Assembly: GCA_009840525.1 (NCBI GenBank)
Contig: VXNP01000005.1
Coordinates: forward strand, 19,462-83,461
Direction of reading: 5' to 3'
Length of the DNA stretch: 64,000 nucleotides
DNA from: Gammaproteobacteria bacterium
GTDB taxonomy: Bacteria > Gemmatimonadota > Gemmatimonadetes > Longimicrobiales > Gaopeijiaceae
Within the stretch, counting starts at the first letter, position 1; each line of letters opens with the position of its first letter. The position numbers and the translations under genes were made by a program. Below are positions 14,827 through 23,129 of this stretch, in pieces. Below the pieces are notes generated by a model, which was given only the letters and a program-made list of their open reading frames with translations, did no database searches and had not been told where the DNA came from.

Positions 14827-17067
14827 ATGGCACGTCCGCACAGGAGTCCCGGCCTCGTCCTCGGCCTGGCGCTGGCCGTGCTGCTTGCCGCGGGGCGAGG
14901 CGCGGGCCAGGAGACAGGCTCCAACCCCTTCGCCGGCTTCGAGACCCACTTCCTCTCCAACGGCGTCAAGGTCTGGTTCAAGCAGCTTCCCGGCGCGCCC
15001 AACGTCTCAGTGAGCGTGGGGGTGCCGGTGGGTTCCGACGCGGATCCGCCGGGCAAGGAGCAGCTCGCCCACTTCACCGAGCACATGCTCTTCTCCGACC
15101 ACGACGGCCGCACCGAGCAGGAGATCAAGGACGCGGTGGAAGGGATCGGCGGGCGCCGCAACGGCTTCACCTACCGCGACCGCACCTGGTATTACGTGAC
15201 CATCGGCCAGGAGCACGGGCTGTTCGCCATCGAGTGGCTGGCCGGCATCCTCTCCCCGCACGAGATGGACCCGGCCGTGGTGGACCGCGGGCGGCAGCCG
15301 GTCGAGAACGAGATACGAGCCCGCCCGCGCGAGCTCTTCGATCACCTCGTGGCCGCGCTCAACCCGGGGTGGCTCGCGTTCCCCGACTTCTGGGAGCGCG
15401 AGTTCGGCATCGAACGGCTGCGCGCCCCCTTCCCGGACATGTGGCGGAGCCTGCAGGGCATCACCCCGGAGGATCTGCGCGGCTTCTACGACCAGTACTA
15501 CTCGCCCGCGGTCATGACCGTCACGATCGTCGGCGACCTCGACCGGGGCGACGCGCTCGAACGCGCCCGGCGCACCTTCGGGTCGATCCCCGCGCGGCCG
15601 GCGGAGCGGTGGGCGACCACAGCCGAGGACCCAGGGCGCGGGCGGTCCACGTACCGGTGGGGATTCCAGTCGACGGCCGGCTACCAGTCGCGCCACAAGC
15701 TCTTCTACGCCAGCTCCGAGGAGCTGCTGACGGCGATGTTCGTCCGCGACCTGCTCAACCGCCGGCTCAACCAGCGCCTGCGCTACGGCGAGCGCAAGGC
15801 CGTGTACGGCGCGAGCGCCAACCTGGTGATGCGCGGGCCGGCGGCGTATCTGCAGGTGAGCAGCCGCATCGACGAAGACGACTTCGACTTCGCCAGCGCG
15901 ATCATCGAAGAAGAGATCGAATACCTGCGTTCGGGCTCGCTCGGCACGGCCGAGTTCGAAGCGGATCGTGCCGCCGTGATCGAACGGCTGCGCGCCGCAA
16001 ATCAGACCGCGGACGCCCTGAACGCCTGGACCCGCCAGGTCTTCTACGACCCGGCCACCTTCACCGACTTCCCCGACGTCCTCTCTTTCTACCAGAATCT
16101 GAGCCAGAGCCAGGTCGCGTCTTTTTCCGCGCGCGCCTTCGACGCGTCTCGCCAGGTCCTGTCGGTGTCGCGACCGCAGCCGGTCAGCCAGGGGATGGCC
16201 GTGCTGGCGGTGGCTGTTCTGGTCTGGATCACGCTGAGGTTGGTCGCGTGGGCGCTGACCAGGCCCGTCCGGATGAAGGACATCCGCTACGTCGCTCATT
16301 TCCGGCTGCCGGTGGTGCTGCGAACCGCGTACGCGCTCGGGTTGATCGCGGTCACGCTCGCTCTGGGACGCATCGCCGCGGTAGGGATCGGCCTGGGGTT
16401 GGACCGCTGGCTCCTGCCCGTCGATGACTACGTGATCCAGCATGCCGGCATCGGCGGCGTCTTCGTCATCCTGCTCGCCGGCTCCGCGGTCCTGGCGGCG
16501 TGGCCCCCGCGCAAGCTGCTCATCTTCGAGGACCACATCCGCATCAAGTCGCGCGCCTGGCGCTCGCGCATTCTCAAGGCCCACGACATCGAGGAGATTG
16601 CGCTGGAGCGCGGCCTCGGCGCGTGGCTGAGCCGCGGGATCCTGCGGAGCCCTCCGCTCGCGTTCGGACTAGTCGGCCCCGGCATCCACCTGCGTCCCGT
16701 CAAGGGACGAAGCTACTTCTTCCGCAGCCGGGACACGACCGAACTGGCGGAGGTGCTGGGTTCGTGGTTGGGGAGGCCAATCTCGCAGCAGCCACTGAAG
16801 AAGCGCAGGCGGTCGAGGAAGGCCGAGGAGGCGGCGACAGGAAATCAGGCCGTGCCCGAGGCCACGGCGCCGAGGCCGGCACCGGTAGCAACGCCATCCC
16901 GAGCCACGCCCACCGTCACGGCACCCGGCGTCAAATCCAGGTCAGTCGCCCGCGGCTCCGCGCCCCCTCCTCCTCCCGGTCCCGCCGACCCCGAGGAGGA
17001 CATCGACTTCGACAGCATCGGCCTCACGGAAGAGGAGATGCGGGAGCTGCTCGGAGAGGACGGGTGA
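14827..17067 (+). CDS. M16 zinc peptidase fused to membrane segments and PH-like domain
   Basis: The 746-residue protein begins with a signal peptide (about 1-27, RGAGQ). One M16 module follows: the inverted zinc motif HFTEH (H82, E85, H86), with a distal glutamate in PVENEIRARP (about residue 160-162). The inactive half-like segment runs to about 455. From about residue 455 to 570 there are three or four hydrophobic segments (MAVLAVAVLVWITLRLVAWAL and others). A domain then resembles bacterial PH/DUF304 folds (LLIFEDHIRIKSRAWRSR, IEEIALERG), and the tail is proline-rich, ending in an acidic EEDIDFDSIGLTEEEM. M16 peptidases cut peptides; the fusion to a membrane and PH-like half is unusual. 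It lies 12 bp after the DLH gene. Confidence 0.83.
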   Translation: MARPHRSPGLVLGLALAVLLAAGRGAGQETGSNPFAGFETHFLSNGVKVWFKQLPGAPNVSVSVGVPVGSDADPPGKEQLAHFTEHMLFSDHDGRTEQEIKDAVEGIGGRRNGFTYRDRTWYYVTIGQEHGLFAIEWLAGILSPHEMDPAVVDRGRQPVENEIRARPRELFDHLVAALNPGWLAFPDFWEREFGIERLRAPFPDMWRSLQGITPEDLRGFYDQYYSPAVMTVTIVGDLDRGDALERARRTFGSIPARPAERWATTAEDPGRGRSTYRWGFQSTAGYQSRHKLFYASSEELLTAMFVRDLLNRRLNQRLRYGERKAVYGASANLVMRGPAAYLQVSSRIDEDDFDFASAIIEEEIEYLRSGSLGTAEFEADRAAVIERLRAANQTADALNAWTRQVFYDPATFTDFPDVLSFYQNLSQSQVASFSARAFDASRQVLSVSRPQPVSQGMAVLAVAVLVWITLRLVAWALTRPVRMKDIRYVAHFRLPVVLRTAYALGLIAVTLALGRIAAVGIGLGLDRWLLPVDDYVIQHAGIGGVFVILLAGSAVLAAWPPRKLLIFEDHIRIKSRAWRSRILKAHDIEEIALERGLGAWLSRGILRSPPLAFGLVGPGIHLRPVKGRSYFFRSRDTTELAEVLGSWLGRPISQQPLKKRRRSRKAEEAATGNQAVPEATAPRPAPVATPSRATPTVTAPGVKSRSVARGSAPPPPPGPADPEEDIDFDSIGLTEEEMRELLGEDG

Positions 17068-17095
17068 GCCGCAGATATCGCCGGGGCGATCCCCT

Positions 17096-17755
17096 TCAGC
17101 CGATCTCTGCCAGCGCCGCCATCACGTCCTCGTTGCTGGGACGGATGCGGTAGTCGACCTCGATGAACTTCCAGCGCACGACGCCCTCCATGTCGATGAC
17201 GTAGACGGCGGGGTGCGGGACCGGGCGCCGGCTGTCGGCGTTGAACAGGCCGTAGCGGTCGATCACGGCGTGGTCCGGATCGGCGAGGATGTGGTAGTCG
17301 AGGGTGCGGCCCTGTTCGGCGGCCACCCGGTCGATCATCATCTGCTGTTCCGGGCGTTCATCCACGGAAATGGCGAGGATCTCCGCGTCCGCTTCCTGGT
17401 CGGCGTCCAGCAGTTCACTCAGCTCCCCGAGCTGACCGGCGCACCACGGTCACCAGTGGCCGCGGTAGAAGGCGAGGATGACGTTCTGCCGTCCACGGAA
17501 GTCCGAGAGGGTGATCACGTCGCCCGAGTAGGCGAGGAGCGAGAAGTCGGGGGCGGCATCGCCGACCGCCACTCGGCCGGTGTCCTGGCCGGGCAGGTCG
17601 CGGCTATCGGCGGGGCCCAGGTCGGCCGTTTGGCCGGCGGTTTCGGGGGCGCTCTCAGGCGAAGTCGGCGCGGCGCCCTGGCGGCCGGCCAGCAGGTAGT
17701 AGCCGCCCAGGAGCACCACGGCTGTTGCGATCGCGATTCCGGTGCGTCGCGTCAT
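17096..17755 (-). CDS. Peroxiredoxin-like selenoprotein (AhpC/TSA family, UGA-encoded Sec)
   Basis: The frame runs 219 residues if the TGA at 17450-17452 is read as selenocysteine. The N-terminal half has an anchor or signal segment (about 5-22) and the thioredoxin-fold start APDFSLLAYSGDVITLSDFRG. It reaches LAFYRGHW, then UGA, then PWCAGQLGEL. The family consensus at this place is YRG-x-W-C-P-x-C-x-x-Q-L, so UGA falls exactly on the first redox cysteine, giving U102-x-x-C105. The sequence continues in frame (AILAISVDE..., ILADPDHAVIDRYGLFN, HPAVYVIDMEG) to a natural stop at 17096. It should reduce peroxides or disulfides outside the cytoplasm. The second of two adjacent ATGs fits the GGAGG spacing best. 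Confidence 0.87.
17419..17452 (-). promoter_or_regulatory. Candidate bacterial SECIS hairpin after in-frame UGA
   Basis: On the coding (minus) strand the UGA at 17452-17450 is followed, after 14 nt, by a perfect 7-bp stem UCAGCUC / GAGCUGA (17435-17429 and 17425-17419) closing a GGG loop. Bacterial SECIS elements lie inside the coding region just 3' of the UGA, with a short G-containing apical loop. The 21-nt distance from UGA to loop fits that description. The hairpin is visible in the sequence; its function is inferred. Confidence 0.65.
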
Positions 17756-17843
17756 CATCTTCCTCCGGGGGATGGGTTTCGGCGCGCGGCCCAGGCGGGT
17801 GACGTGGCGTCGCCCAGGCCTGACGTTACGTGAGGGTTGAGCC

Positions 17844-18749
17844 TCAACTGCCCGCGAGACTGACGTAGACGCCGCGCACGAAGCGCTCGGGATTCTCGCC
17901 CCAGGTGGCGTCCAGATCGGAGGTGGGGGCCGCGGCCACCACTTCGTCCTCTGTCATCCCGTCGGCGATCATGCCGCTCACCCGCTCGCGCACCGTCGAC
18001 AGCATGTCGCGATAGGCTTGCAGCGAACTCCGGTCGGTGATCTCGCCGTGTCCGGGGATGATGGTCGTCTCGCCCGTCGTGTGCCCGAGCACGTAGTCGG
18101 CGATGGCGATTACCCCGTCGACGTTTCCGCCGCTGTCCACATCGATGAACGGATAGCGCCAGTTGAAGAAGGTGTCCCCCATGTGCACGGCGTCGGCGCC
18201 CGAGAAGAACACGAGGGCGTCGCCGTCGGTATGCGCGTTGGACATGTGATTGACGCGGATGTCCTCGCCGTTCCAGTGGAAGGTGACCCGGTCGTTGAAG
18301 GTCACCACCGGCAGCCCCTCCGGCGCGACCTGCTGGGAGCGCCCGACCAGGTCGGCGAACTCGGCGGGGTTGAGGCGGCGGTACACGTTCTCGTGCGCGA
18401 CGATCAGGGCGCCCTCGCGGCCCAGGTTCTCGTTGCCGCCGGTGTGATCGCCGTGCCAGTGCGTGTTCAGCACCCAGCGCACGGGCTGGTCGGTGACCTC
18501 CGCCACAGCGGCGAGGATCTTCTCGGTGAGCGGGGCGAACTGGTCGTCGACCAGGAACGCCCCGTCCTCGCCCACCGACAGACCGATGTTGCCGCCCGCA
18601 CCGAAGAGAACGTAGAGCCCCTCGGCGACCTGTTCGGTGCGAATCTCGATCGGGGAGAAATCCTGCTGGGCTGCGGCCTGCGGCGGGGCAAGCGCCAGCG
18701 CGGCGACCACGACCGGCATCGCGCGCGGCAAGCGCGCCCCGGCCCTCAT
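17844..18749 (-). CDS. Secreted MBL-fold metallo-hydrolase
   Basis: The 301-residue protein has a signal peptide (about 1-28, PPQAAAQQ). The metallo-beta-lactamase zinc motif follows as NTHWHGDHTGG (H97, H99, D101, H102). Further ligands are likely in NAHTDGDALVFF (His/Asp), HMGDTFFNWRYP and PGHGEITD. The fold suits a periplasmic hydrolase, possibly of the lactamase-like or thioesterase type found widely in Gemmatimonadota; the substrate is unknown. The start codon overlaps the stop of a small membrane protein by 4 bp (ATGA), indicating translational coupling. The gene precedes the selenoprotein on the same strand, with a gap of 88 bp. Confidence 0.86.
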   Translation of the reverse strand: MRAGARLPRAMPVVVAALALAPPQAAAQQDFSPIEIRTEQVAEGLYVLFGAGGNIGLSVGEDGAFLVDDQFAPLTEKILAAVAEVTDQPVRWVLNTHWHGDHTGGNENLGREGALIVAHENVYRRLNPAEFADLVGRSQQVAPEGLPVVTFNDRVTFHWNGEDIRVNHMSNAHTDGDALVFFSGADAVHMGDTFFNWRYPFIDVDSGGNVDGVIAIADYVLGHTTGETTIIPGHGEITDRSSLQAYRDMLSTVRERVSGMIADGMTEDEVVAAAPTSDLDATWGENPERFVRGVYVSLAGS

Positions 18750-18916
18750 TGGCAGACTTTCCGTCCGGTGAGGAAGACCACCGCGGCACCCACCAGAGCG
18801 ACCCCCACCGACGCCGCGTTGGAACTGACGACGAACCAGATCACCCCGTAGGCCATCACGAAGGTGGCGACCAGCAGGACGTAGAAAACGAGGGGATTGT
18901 GACGGGCAGCGGCCAT
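18746..18916 (-). CDS. Small two-segment membrane protein
   Basis: The 56-residue product starts at an ATG with GAGAG about 9 nt upstream. It has two hydrophobic stretches (LVFYVLLVATFVMAYGVIWFVV and VGVALVGAAVVFLTG) with a short basic C-terminus, GRKVCQ. An upstream in-frame ATG at 18982 would add a polar extension and is less likely. The stop overlaps the MBL hydrolase start as ATGA. No family is recognised; it could anchor or help export the downstream enzyme, but that is conjecture. Confidence 0.6.
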   Translation of the reverse strand: MAAARHNPLVFYVLLVATFVMAYGVIWFVVSSNAASVGVALVGAAVVFLTGRKVCQ

Positions 18917-19117
18917 CGATTGATCTCTCGGCTGGGAGTGCGCGGACAGCACCCCTCCGGACGCACCGGACGGGGTTTCCAAGGTCGAATCTGCCCAGCC
19001 CCGAATGGTGTGTCAACGATGGCGGAGACGCCCTCGGGAGCCCGGACGGTTGTCCGAGCCGGGAACTCATCCGCATTCTCCTTCTGCAGGGTGGGCAGCA
19101 CGAACAGCGGGACTCGC

Positions 19118-20002
19118 ATGGCGTTTGAGATCAGGCTTCAGCGGGACGTTGCCGCGGAAATCCGCCGCGTGGCGCGGGAGGAGGTTGACCGGGCCATGGC
19201 GGCACTCGGCGGAGCCCGCGAGGGGCGCTTCAAGGGGGTTCATGACGCGCGCAAGCGCTTCAAGGCGATTCGCGCACTGCTTCGGTTGGTGGCGGGCCGG
19301 CTGGGGCCGACCTTCCGCCGGGAGAACCGCTGGTATCGCAATGCCGCCCGGCAGCTGGCGGCGGTGCGCGAAGTTCAGGCGAGTCTGGAGACGCTGGACC
19401 GCCTGACAGGCGCGGAGGATACGACCCTGCGCCGGAAACTGGAGGCCCGCTACTCGGTTCGGCGCGGGCTCCAGTTCAGCGACACCAATGTGCTGGCGGT
19501 GCTGATCGAAGGCCTGGCGGAAGCCCGGGAGCGGATCGCGGGATGGCCGCTGGCAGGAGAGGGGTTCGAAGTCATCGAGACGGGCCTGCGCGCGACCTAT
19601 CGACGGGGGCGCAGGGGCCTCCCCAGAGCGGTCCGAGGCGCGTCCGCAACCGCTCTCCATGAGTGGCGCAAGGATGTCAAGTACCATCGTCACCACCTGG
19701 AGCTGCTGGTCGGGCTTTGGCCCGATGTCCTGGCGGGCGCAGCCGGGATGGCGCGCAGGCTGGGCGATGTGCTAGGCGATCACCACGATCTGCACCAGTT
19801 TCGCGCCCTGCTCTCGAGGTCGCCCGGACTCGCGGGGAGCGAGCACGAGCGTGAGTCGGTGCTGGCGGCGGCGGAACTCCGGGCGGGCGAGCTGGAGACA
19901 CGCGCCATCGCGGTCGGCGGGCTGGTCTACGCAGAGAAGCCGGGCCGCTTCATCGTACGGGTGGGTGCCTATTGGGATGCCCGCGCCGGGGGCCGGGCCT
20001 GA
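19118..20002 (+). CDS. CHAD domain protein
   Basis: The 294-residue protein begins MAFEIRLQRDV at 19118 and is a single CHAD (conserved histidine alpha-helical) domain. The paired motifs are visible: HDARKRFKAIRALLRLV near residue 45 and HEWRKDVKYHRHHLELL near 185, plus GDVLGDHHDLHQFR near 215. CHAD proteins bind polyphosphate, and the histidine/arginine rows seen here fit that. Unlike many family members there is no attached CYTH domain and no polyphosphate kinase nearby. It is transcribed away from the small membrane protein and MBL genes. The start could also lie upstream, but that region looks non-coding. Confidence 0.82.
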   Translation: MAFEIRLQRDVAAEIRRVAREEVDRAMAALGGAREGRFKGVHDARKRFKAIRALLRLVAGRLGPTFRRENRWYRNAARQLAAVREVQASLETLDRLTGAEDTTLRRKLEARYSVRRGLQFSDTNVLAVLIEGLAEARERIAGWPLAGEGFEVIETGLRATYRRGRRGLPRAVRGASATALHEWRKDVKYHRHHLELLVGLWPDVLAGAAGMARRLGDVLGDHHDLHQFRALLSRSPGLAGSEHERESVLAAAELRAGELETRAIAVGGLVYAEKPGRFIVRVGAYWDARAGGRA

Positions 20003-20111
20003 TCGGACACCCACTCCGCGGGCCGGTCCTGATCGGGCACTGACCCGACCGGCGAGTCCGCGGTGTTAGCTTGGGGTGCCCGCATCCCATCGCCTGCAGC
20101 CCGCCACGCCC

Positions 20112-20798
20112 ATGAACCGCGCCTATTTCACGCCCGCGACCTTCGATTTCCTCACCGAACTCGCCGCAAACAACAATCGCGACTGGTTCGCGGCGAACAA
20201 GCCGCGCTATGAGGGCGATGTGAAGGCGCCGGCCCTCCGGTTCATCTCCGACTTCGGACCCCACCTCGCGCGTATCGGCCCCCGCTTTCGCGCGGATCCC
20301 CGGGCCAACGGCGGCTCCCTGTTCCGCATCTATCGGGACACGCGCTTCTCCAGGGACAAGAGCCCGTACAAGACCCACACCGGCATCCACTTCCGGCACG
20401 AGGCGGCGAAGGACGCGCACGCCCCCGGCTTCTACCTGCATCTGGAGCCGGACACCGTCTTCGTGGGCTGCGGCATCTGGCGGCCCGGCGGTCCCGCCCT
20501 GCGGAAGATCCGGGAGGCGATCGACGAAGACCCGGATGCGTGGCTGCGGGCCTCCCGGGACGAGGGCTTTCGGGCGTCGTTCGAGCTTGAGGGCGATTCC
20601 CTGATCCGCGCCCCCAAGGGCTTCAGCGTGGACCATCCGCTCATCGTGGATCTCCGGCGCAAGGACTTCATAGGGGTCGCGCATCTCAGCGAGCAAGCGG
20701 TCGCCTCGGACGGGTTTCTGGAGAGGTTCGCCGGACTTTGCCGGGATGCCGTGCCGTTCCAGCGCTGGCTGTGCGGTGCGCTCGGGGTGGGGTACTGA
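20112..20798 (+). CDS. DUF2461 protein
   Basis: The 228-residue protein begins MNRAYFTPATFDFLTELAANNNRDWFAANK, the standard opening of the DUF2461/TIGR02453 family. Further matches are FRIYRDTRFSRDKSPYKTHTGIHFRH and PGFYLHLEPDTVFVGCGIWRP. The length fits the family. No biochemical function is established as far as I know. The chosen ATG at 20112 matches the family start; an in-frame start at 20076 adds an unmatched extension. The 109-bp gap before it contains imperfect repeats of a GGGCCTGATCGG-like phrase (about 19990-20055), whose meaning is unclear. Confidence 0.86.
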   Translation: MNRAYFTPATFDFLTELAANNNRDWFAANKPRYEGDVKAPALRFISDFGPHLARIGPRFRADPRANGGSLFRIYRDTRFSRDKSPYKTHTGIHFRHEAAKDAHAPGFYLHLEPDTVFVGCGIWRPGGPALRKIREAIDEDPDAWLRASRDEGFRASFELEGDSLIRAPKGFSVDHPLIVDLRRKDFIGVAHLSEQAVASDGFLERFAGLCRDAVPFQRWLCGALGVGY

Positions 20799-20850
20799 GG
20801 CGGCGGGTCGCGCGGGAAGCTTTTTGGCCTGGCGTGGGTACCGATAGAAG

Positions 20851-21657
20851 ATGGATCCAGCCGCAGAGAACGCTATGGTGGAAAAAGCGCGTTTGGTGAA
20901 GCGTCCCCTCCACGCTACACGAAAACTCATCCCTGGTGTGTACGCGCTGGTGGCTGTTCTTGCGGTGACCGAAGGCGCCGCCGGGCTTCAGGAATCCGGT
21001 TCGGTGATGGGCCTGGTGTTGGATGAGGAAGGCCTCGCGCCCGTGCCCGGTGCCCTGGTGGCTCTTCCGGAATTCGCCCACCATCGCACTCGCACGGACG
21101 CCGACGGGTGGTTCCGGCTCCTCAACGTTCCCGCCGGGGAAGTCGTGGTGCGCGTCGAGGGAGACGGGTTCATCACCCTCGTCGAAACAGTGGAGATCAC
21201 TCCGTTGGAGGAGTCGCTGATCCACTTCCATGTCCACCGCGTCTCGGTCGTGCTCGATCAACTGCTGGTGGAGGTCCCGCGACGCGACGATCCTGGACGC
21301 GGGCACTCGGAAGCGCAGGTCAGCGGAACCGGTGCGAGTTCACGCACTGCTGCCGACCTCCTGCTGACGGGCGTTCCGGGCGTCGCGGCCCAGCAGCCCC
21401 AGGGGGGAGTCGGGACCGGAGTCAGGATTCGGCTCAGAGGCGTGACCTCGTTCGTTCTGAGCGAGGAACCACAGATCTTCCTCGACGGCGTCAGGATCGA
21501 CGCCGGCGGACAGGACCGGGCAATGTTGACGCTCGATCAGATCCCGGCCACGTCCGTGATACGGATCCGGGTGCTGCGCGGACCCGCATCGACATCGCGG
21601 TACCCGGGCGCCGCGGCGGGCGTGATCCTCGTTGAGACGATGAGCCGGGGCGGTTAG
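20851..21657 (+). CDS. Plug-only TonB-receptor-like protein (carboxypeptidase-regulatory + plug)
   Basis: The 268-residue protein has a signal or anchor segment (about 28-45). A carboxypeptidase-regulatory-like beta-sandwich follows (SVMGLVLDEEGLAPVPGALV, TDADGWFRLLNVPAGEVVVRV). Then comes a TonB-dependent receptor plug: VRIRLRGVTSFVLSEEPQIF, LDGVRI, and IPATSVIRIRVLRGPAS. It stops cleanly where the plug ends (VILVETMSRGG), with no 22-strand barrel. It therefore cannot be a transporter by itself. A second gene of the same design occurs at 41031. This one converges with the DUF1028-SusC-SusD cluster. A role as accessory or decoy plug, or in signalling, is speculative. An alternative ATG lies at 20875. 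Confidence 0.8.
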   Translation: MDPAAENAMVEKARLVKRPLHATRKLIPGVYALVAVLAVTEGAAGLQESGSVMGLVLDEEGLAPVPGALVALPEFAHHRTRTDADGWFRLLNVPAGEVVVRVEGDGFITLVETVEITPLEESLIHFHVHRVSVVLDQLLVEVPRRDDPGRGHSEAQVSGTGASSRTAADLLLTGVPGVAAQQPQGGVGTGVRIRLRGVTSFVLSEEPQIFLDGVRIDAGGQDRAMLTLDQIPATSVIRIRVLRGPASTSRYPGAAAGVILVETMSRGG

Positions 21658-21670
21658 GCGAGAGAACTCC

Positions 21671-21718
21671 GCGGAAGCCTCCGACCCCCCACAACGGGAG
21701 GCCGGAGTAAGCTTCCGC
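21671..21718. terminator. Bidirectional terminator-like hairpin
   Basis: The arms GCGGAAGC (21671-21678) and GCTTCCGC (21711-21718) pair perfectly over 8 bp. Inner CCTCC / GGAGG can extend the structure. It lies exactly between the converging stop codons of the plug-only gene and the SusD gene, where a shared terminator would be expected. There is no long T-run. Confidence 0.55.
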
Positions 21719-21729
21719 AGGATGCAGGA

Positions 21730-23061
21730 TCAGCTTCCCACCTGCTCGTTCTGAGCGATTGGGAAGCAAGTTGTGGTGCCGTAGACCTGACCGTACTGGT
21801 CGACCCCGTTCGGATGATCGGAGCCGGGTTCACCGAGATACGGGATGTTGAATTGGGTACCCCGCCACCGCAGATGGTCCCTCTGGCGATGACCGCCTTC
21901 GACGAAGAATTCCCGACGGCGCTCCTCGATGACTTGCCGGATGACGTCGTCCTGGGTAGGCACGTCTTCCGCGGTGATCGGAGGAATCCCGGCAGCGGTG
22001 TGGAAATCATCCATGATGCTGATCGCCGTGGCCAGGTCCCCGGTCAGGGCCGAGGCCTCGGCAATGATCATGCGGGCCTCACGCGACGAAGCGATGATGA
22101 CGTCCTGGGCCGCGCCCGCGGGGAAACTCTCGGGCGTCTTGTTGTGGCGCCAGACGATGGTGGCGTTGTCGTGGCCGATGAGCCCGGTTTCCATGACCGT
22201 CACCCGGGGGTCGGGCACGCCCTTCCACCGCACGTCACGGTAGCTCGGGGCGACGGTCGACTGCTGGTTGGTATCGAGCTCGTTCGTGTTCGCCATCGAG
22301 TTCTCGCGCCGATTTTCTCCATACTCCCGAGTTGCGTAGAAATCGAGGTCGGGATCGTTCACGATAGACTGCGCGTCGGCGATGGCGTTGGAATACTGTT
22401 CCAGGTTGAGGTACGCCCGGGCGCGTCCAATCCGCGCCGCCTGCACAAGTTCCTGACCCCGCCTCGTCCCCAACTGCCCGGCGATGCTCAGGGCCTCCGT
22501 AAACTGATCCACGGCGATCTCCAGGAGCTGTTCCGGAGTCCGGACCACGCCGTCTCCGTTGAGCGGCGTTCCGCAGAAGCCCTCGCCGAAGACCACGTAT
22601 ATGAAGCCCCCGTACGTCCGCATCTCGGCCAGATATTGGCTCCGGTTCAGGACGTCAGCGTCGGCAAAGGTCTGAAGCCGGTCAAAATGGCTTTCGAGCA
22701 TGACCCTCGCCCGATGGAGCCGGCCGAAGACGTTGACCTGATACCGTGGCTCATTAGCCGGGATATCCCGGATCTGCAGTCGCCGTCCGGTGAAGTTTCC
22801 GGAAGACTGGATGTACTCGTCCGAATGTTTGGCCGCGAAGTCTACGTACTCATCCCACGCCCACTCGAAGTCACCGATGGCGGATACCCGCATGGTACCG
22901 GCCAAACTGGGATCCTCGATGTCCTCGGCCGTGACGTTACCCGGAAGATCCACCTCGAGGAGCTCGGCGGTGTCGCACCCCGCCACCCCAAGGGCCACCG
23001 AAAGCGCCACAACGCCGGGCAGCCTCCGCCACCACGGCACCATCTCGATCACTCTATTCAT
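21730..23061 (-). CDS. SusD/RagB-like outer-membrane lipoprotein
   Basis: The 443-residue protein starts at an ATG with AGAGGGA upstream and has a lipoprotein signal (VALSVALGVAGC, lipid cysteine at about residue 24). The helical TPR-rich body is typical of SusD/RagB nutrient-binding proteins: RSQYLAEMRTYGGFIYVVFGEGFC, LNLEQYSNAIADAQSIV, and the C-terminal IRQVIEERRREFFVEGGHRQ, which is the strongest family signature. It should bind oligomeric substrate at the cell surface and pass it to the SusC channel. It lies 68 bp downstream of susC on the same strand, the usual order. The substrate is not deducible; no glycosidase or peptidase specific to the locus is visible. Confidence 0.88.
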   Translation of the reverse strand: MNRVIEMVPWWRRLPGVVALSVALGVAGCDTAELLEVDLPGNVTAEDIEDPSLAGTMRVSAIGDFEWAWDEYVDFAAKHSDEYIQSSGNFTGRRLQIRDIPANEPRYQVNVFGRLHRARVMLESHFDRLQTFADADVLNRSQYLAEMRTYGGFIYVVFGEGFCGTPLNGDGVVRTPEQLLEIAVDQFTEALSIAGQLGTRRGQELVQAARIGRARAYLNLEQYSNAIADAQSIVNDPDLDFYATREYGENRRENSMANTNELDTNQQSTVAPSYRDVRWKGVPDPRVTVMETGLIGHDNATIVWRHNKTPESFPAGAAQDVIIASSREARMIIAEASALTGDLATAISIMDDFHTAAGIPPITAEDVPTQDDVIRQVIEERRREFFVEGGHRQRDHLRWRGTQFNIPYLGEPGSDHPNGVDQYGQVYGTTTCFPIAQNEQVGS

Positions 23062-23129
23062 GACAGGTCCCTCTGTGGTTTCGTCTGAAATCAACAATCC
23101 GTTTCTGGATCCCTCCGCCTGCGCGCGCA

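Noticed and set aside
14463..16427. A 654-codon open frame on the plus strand
   Set aside because: It is a shifted-frame shadow of the DLH and M16 genes, with Arg/Gly/Pro-rich low-complexity translation and no motif.
17096..17755. Peroxiredoxin called as a pseudogene with a premature stop
   Set aside because: The single stop is TGA at exactly the catalytic cysteine, the frame is otherwise intact, the second cysteine is kept and a hairpin follows. Selenocysteine explains this better than random inactivation.
18737..18760. Another TGGCAGACTTT copy of the 10.7-kb palindrome
   Set aside because: Only one arm is present and it encodes the last residues of the small membrane protein, so it is probably chance.
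19990..20060. Short repeats of a GGGCCTGATCGG-like phrase
   Set aside because: The copies are short and imperfect in a GC-rich gap, not enough to call an element.
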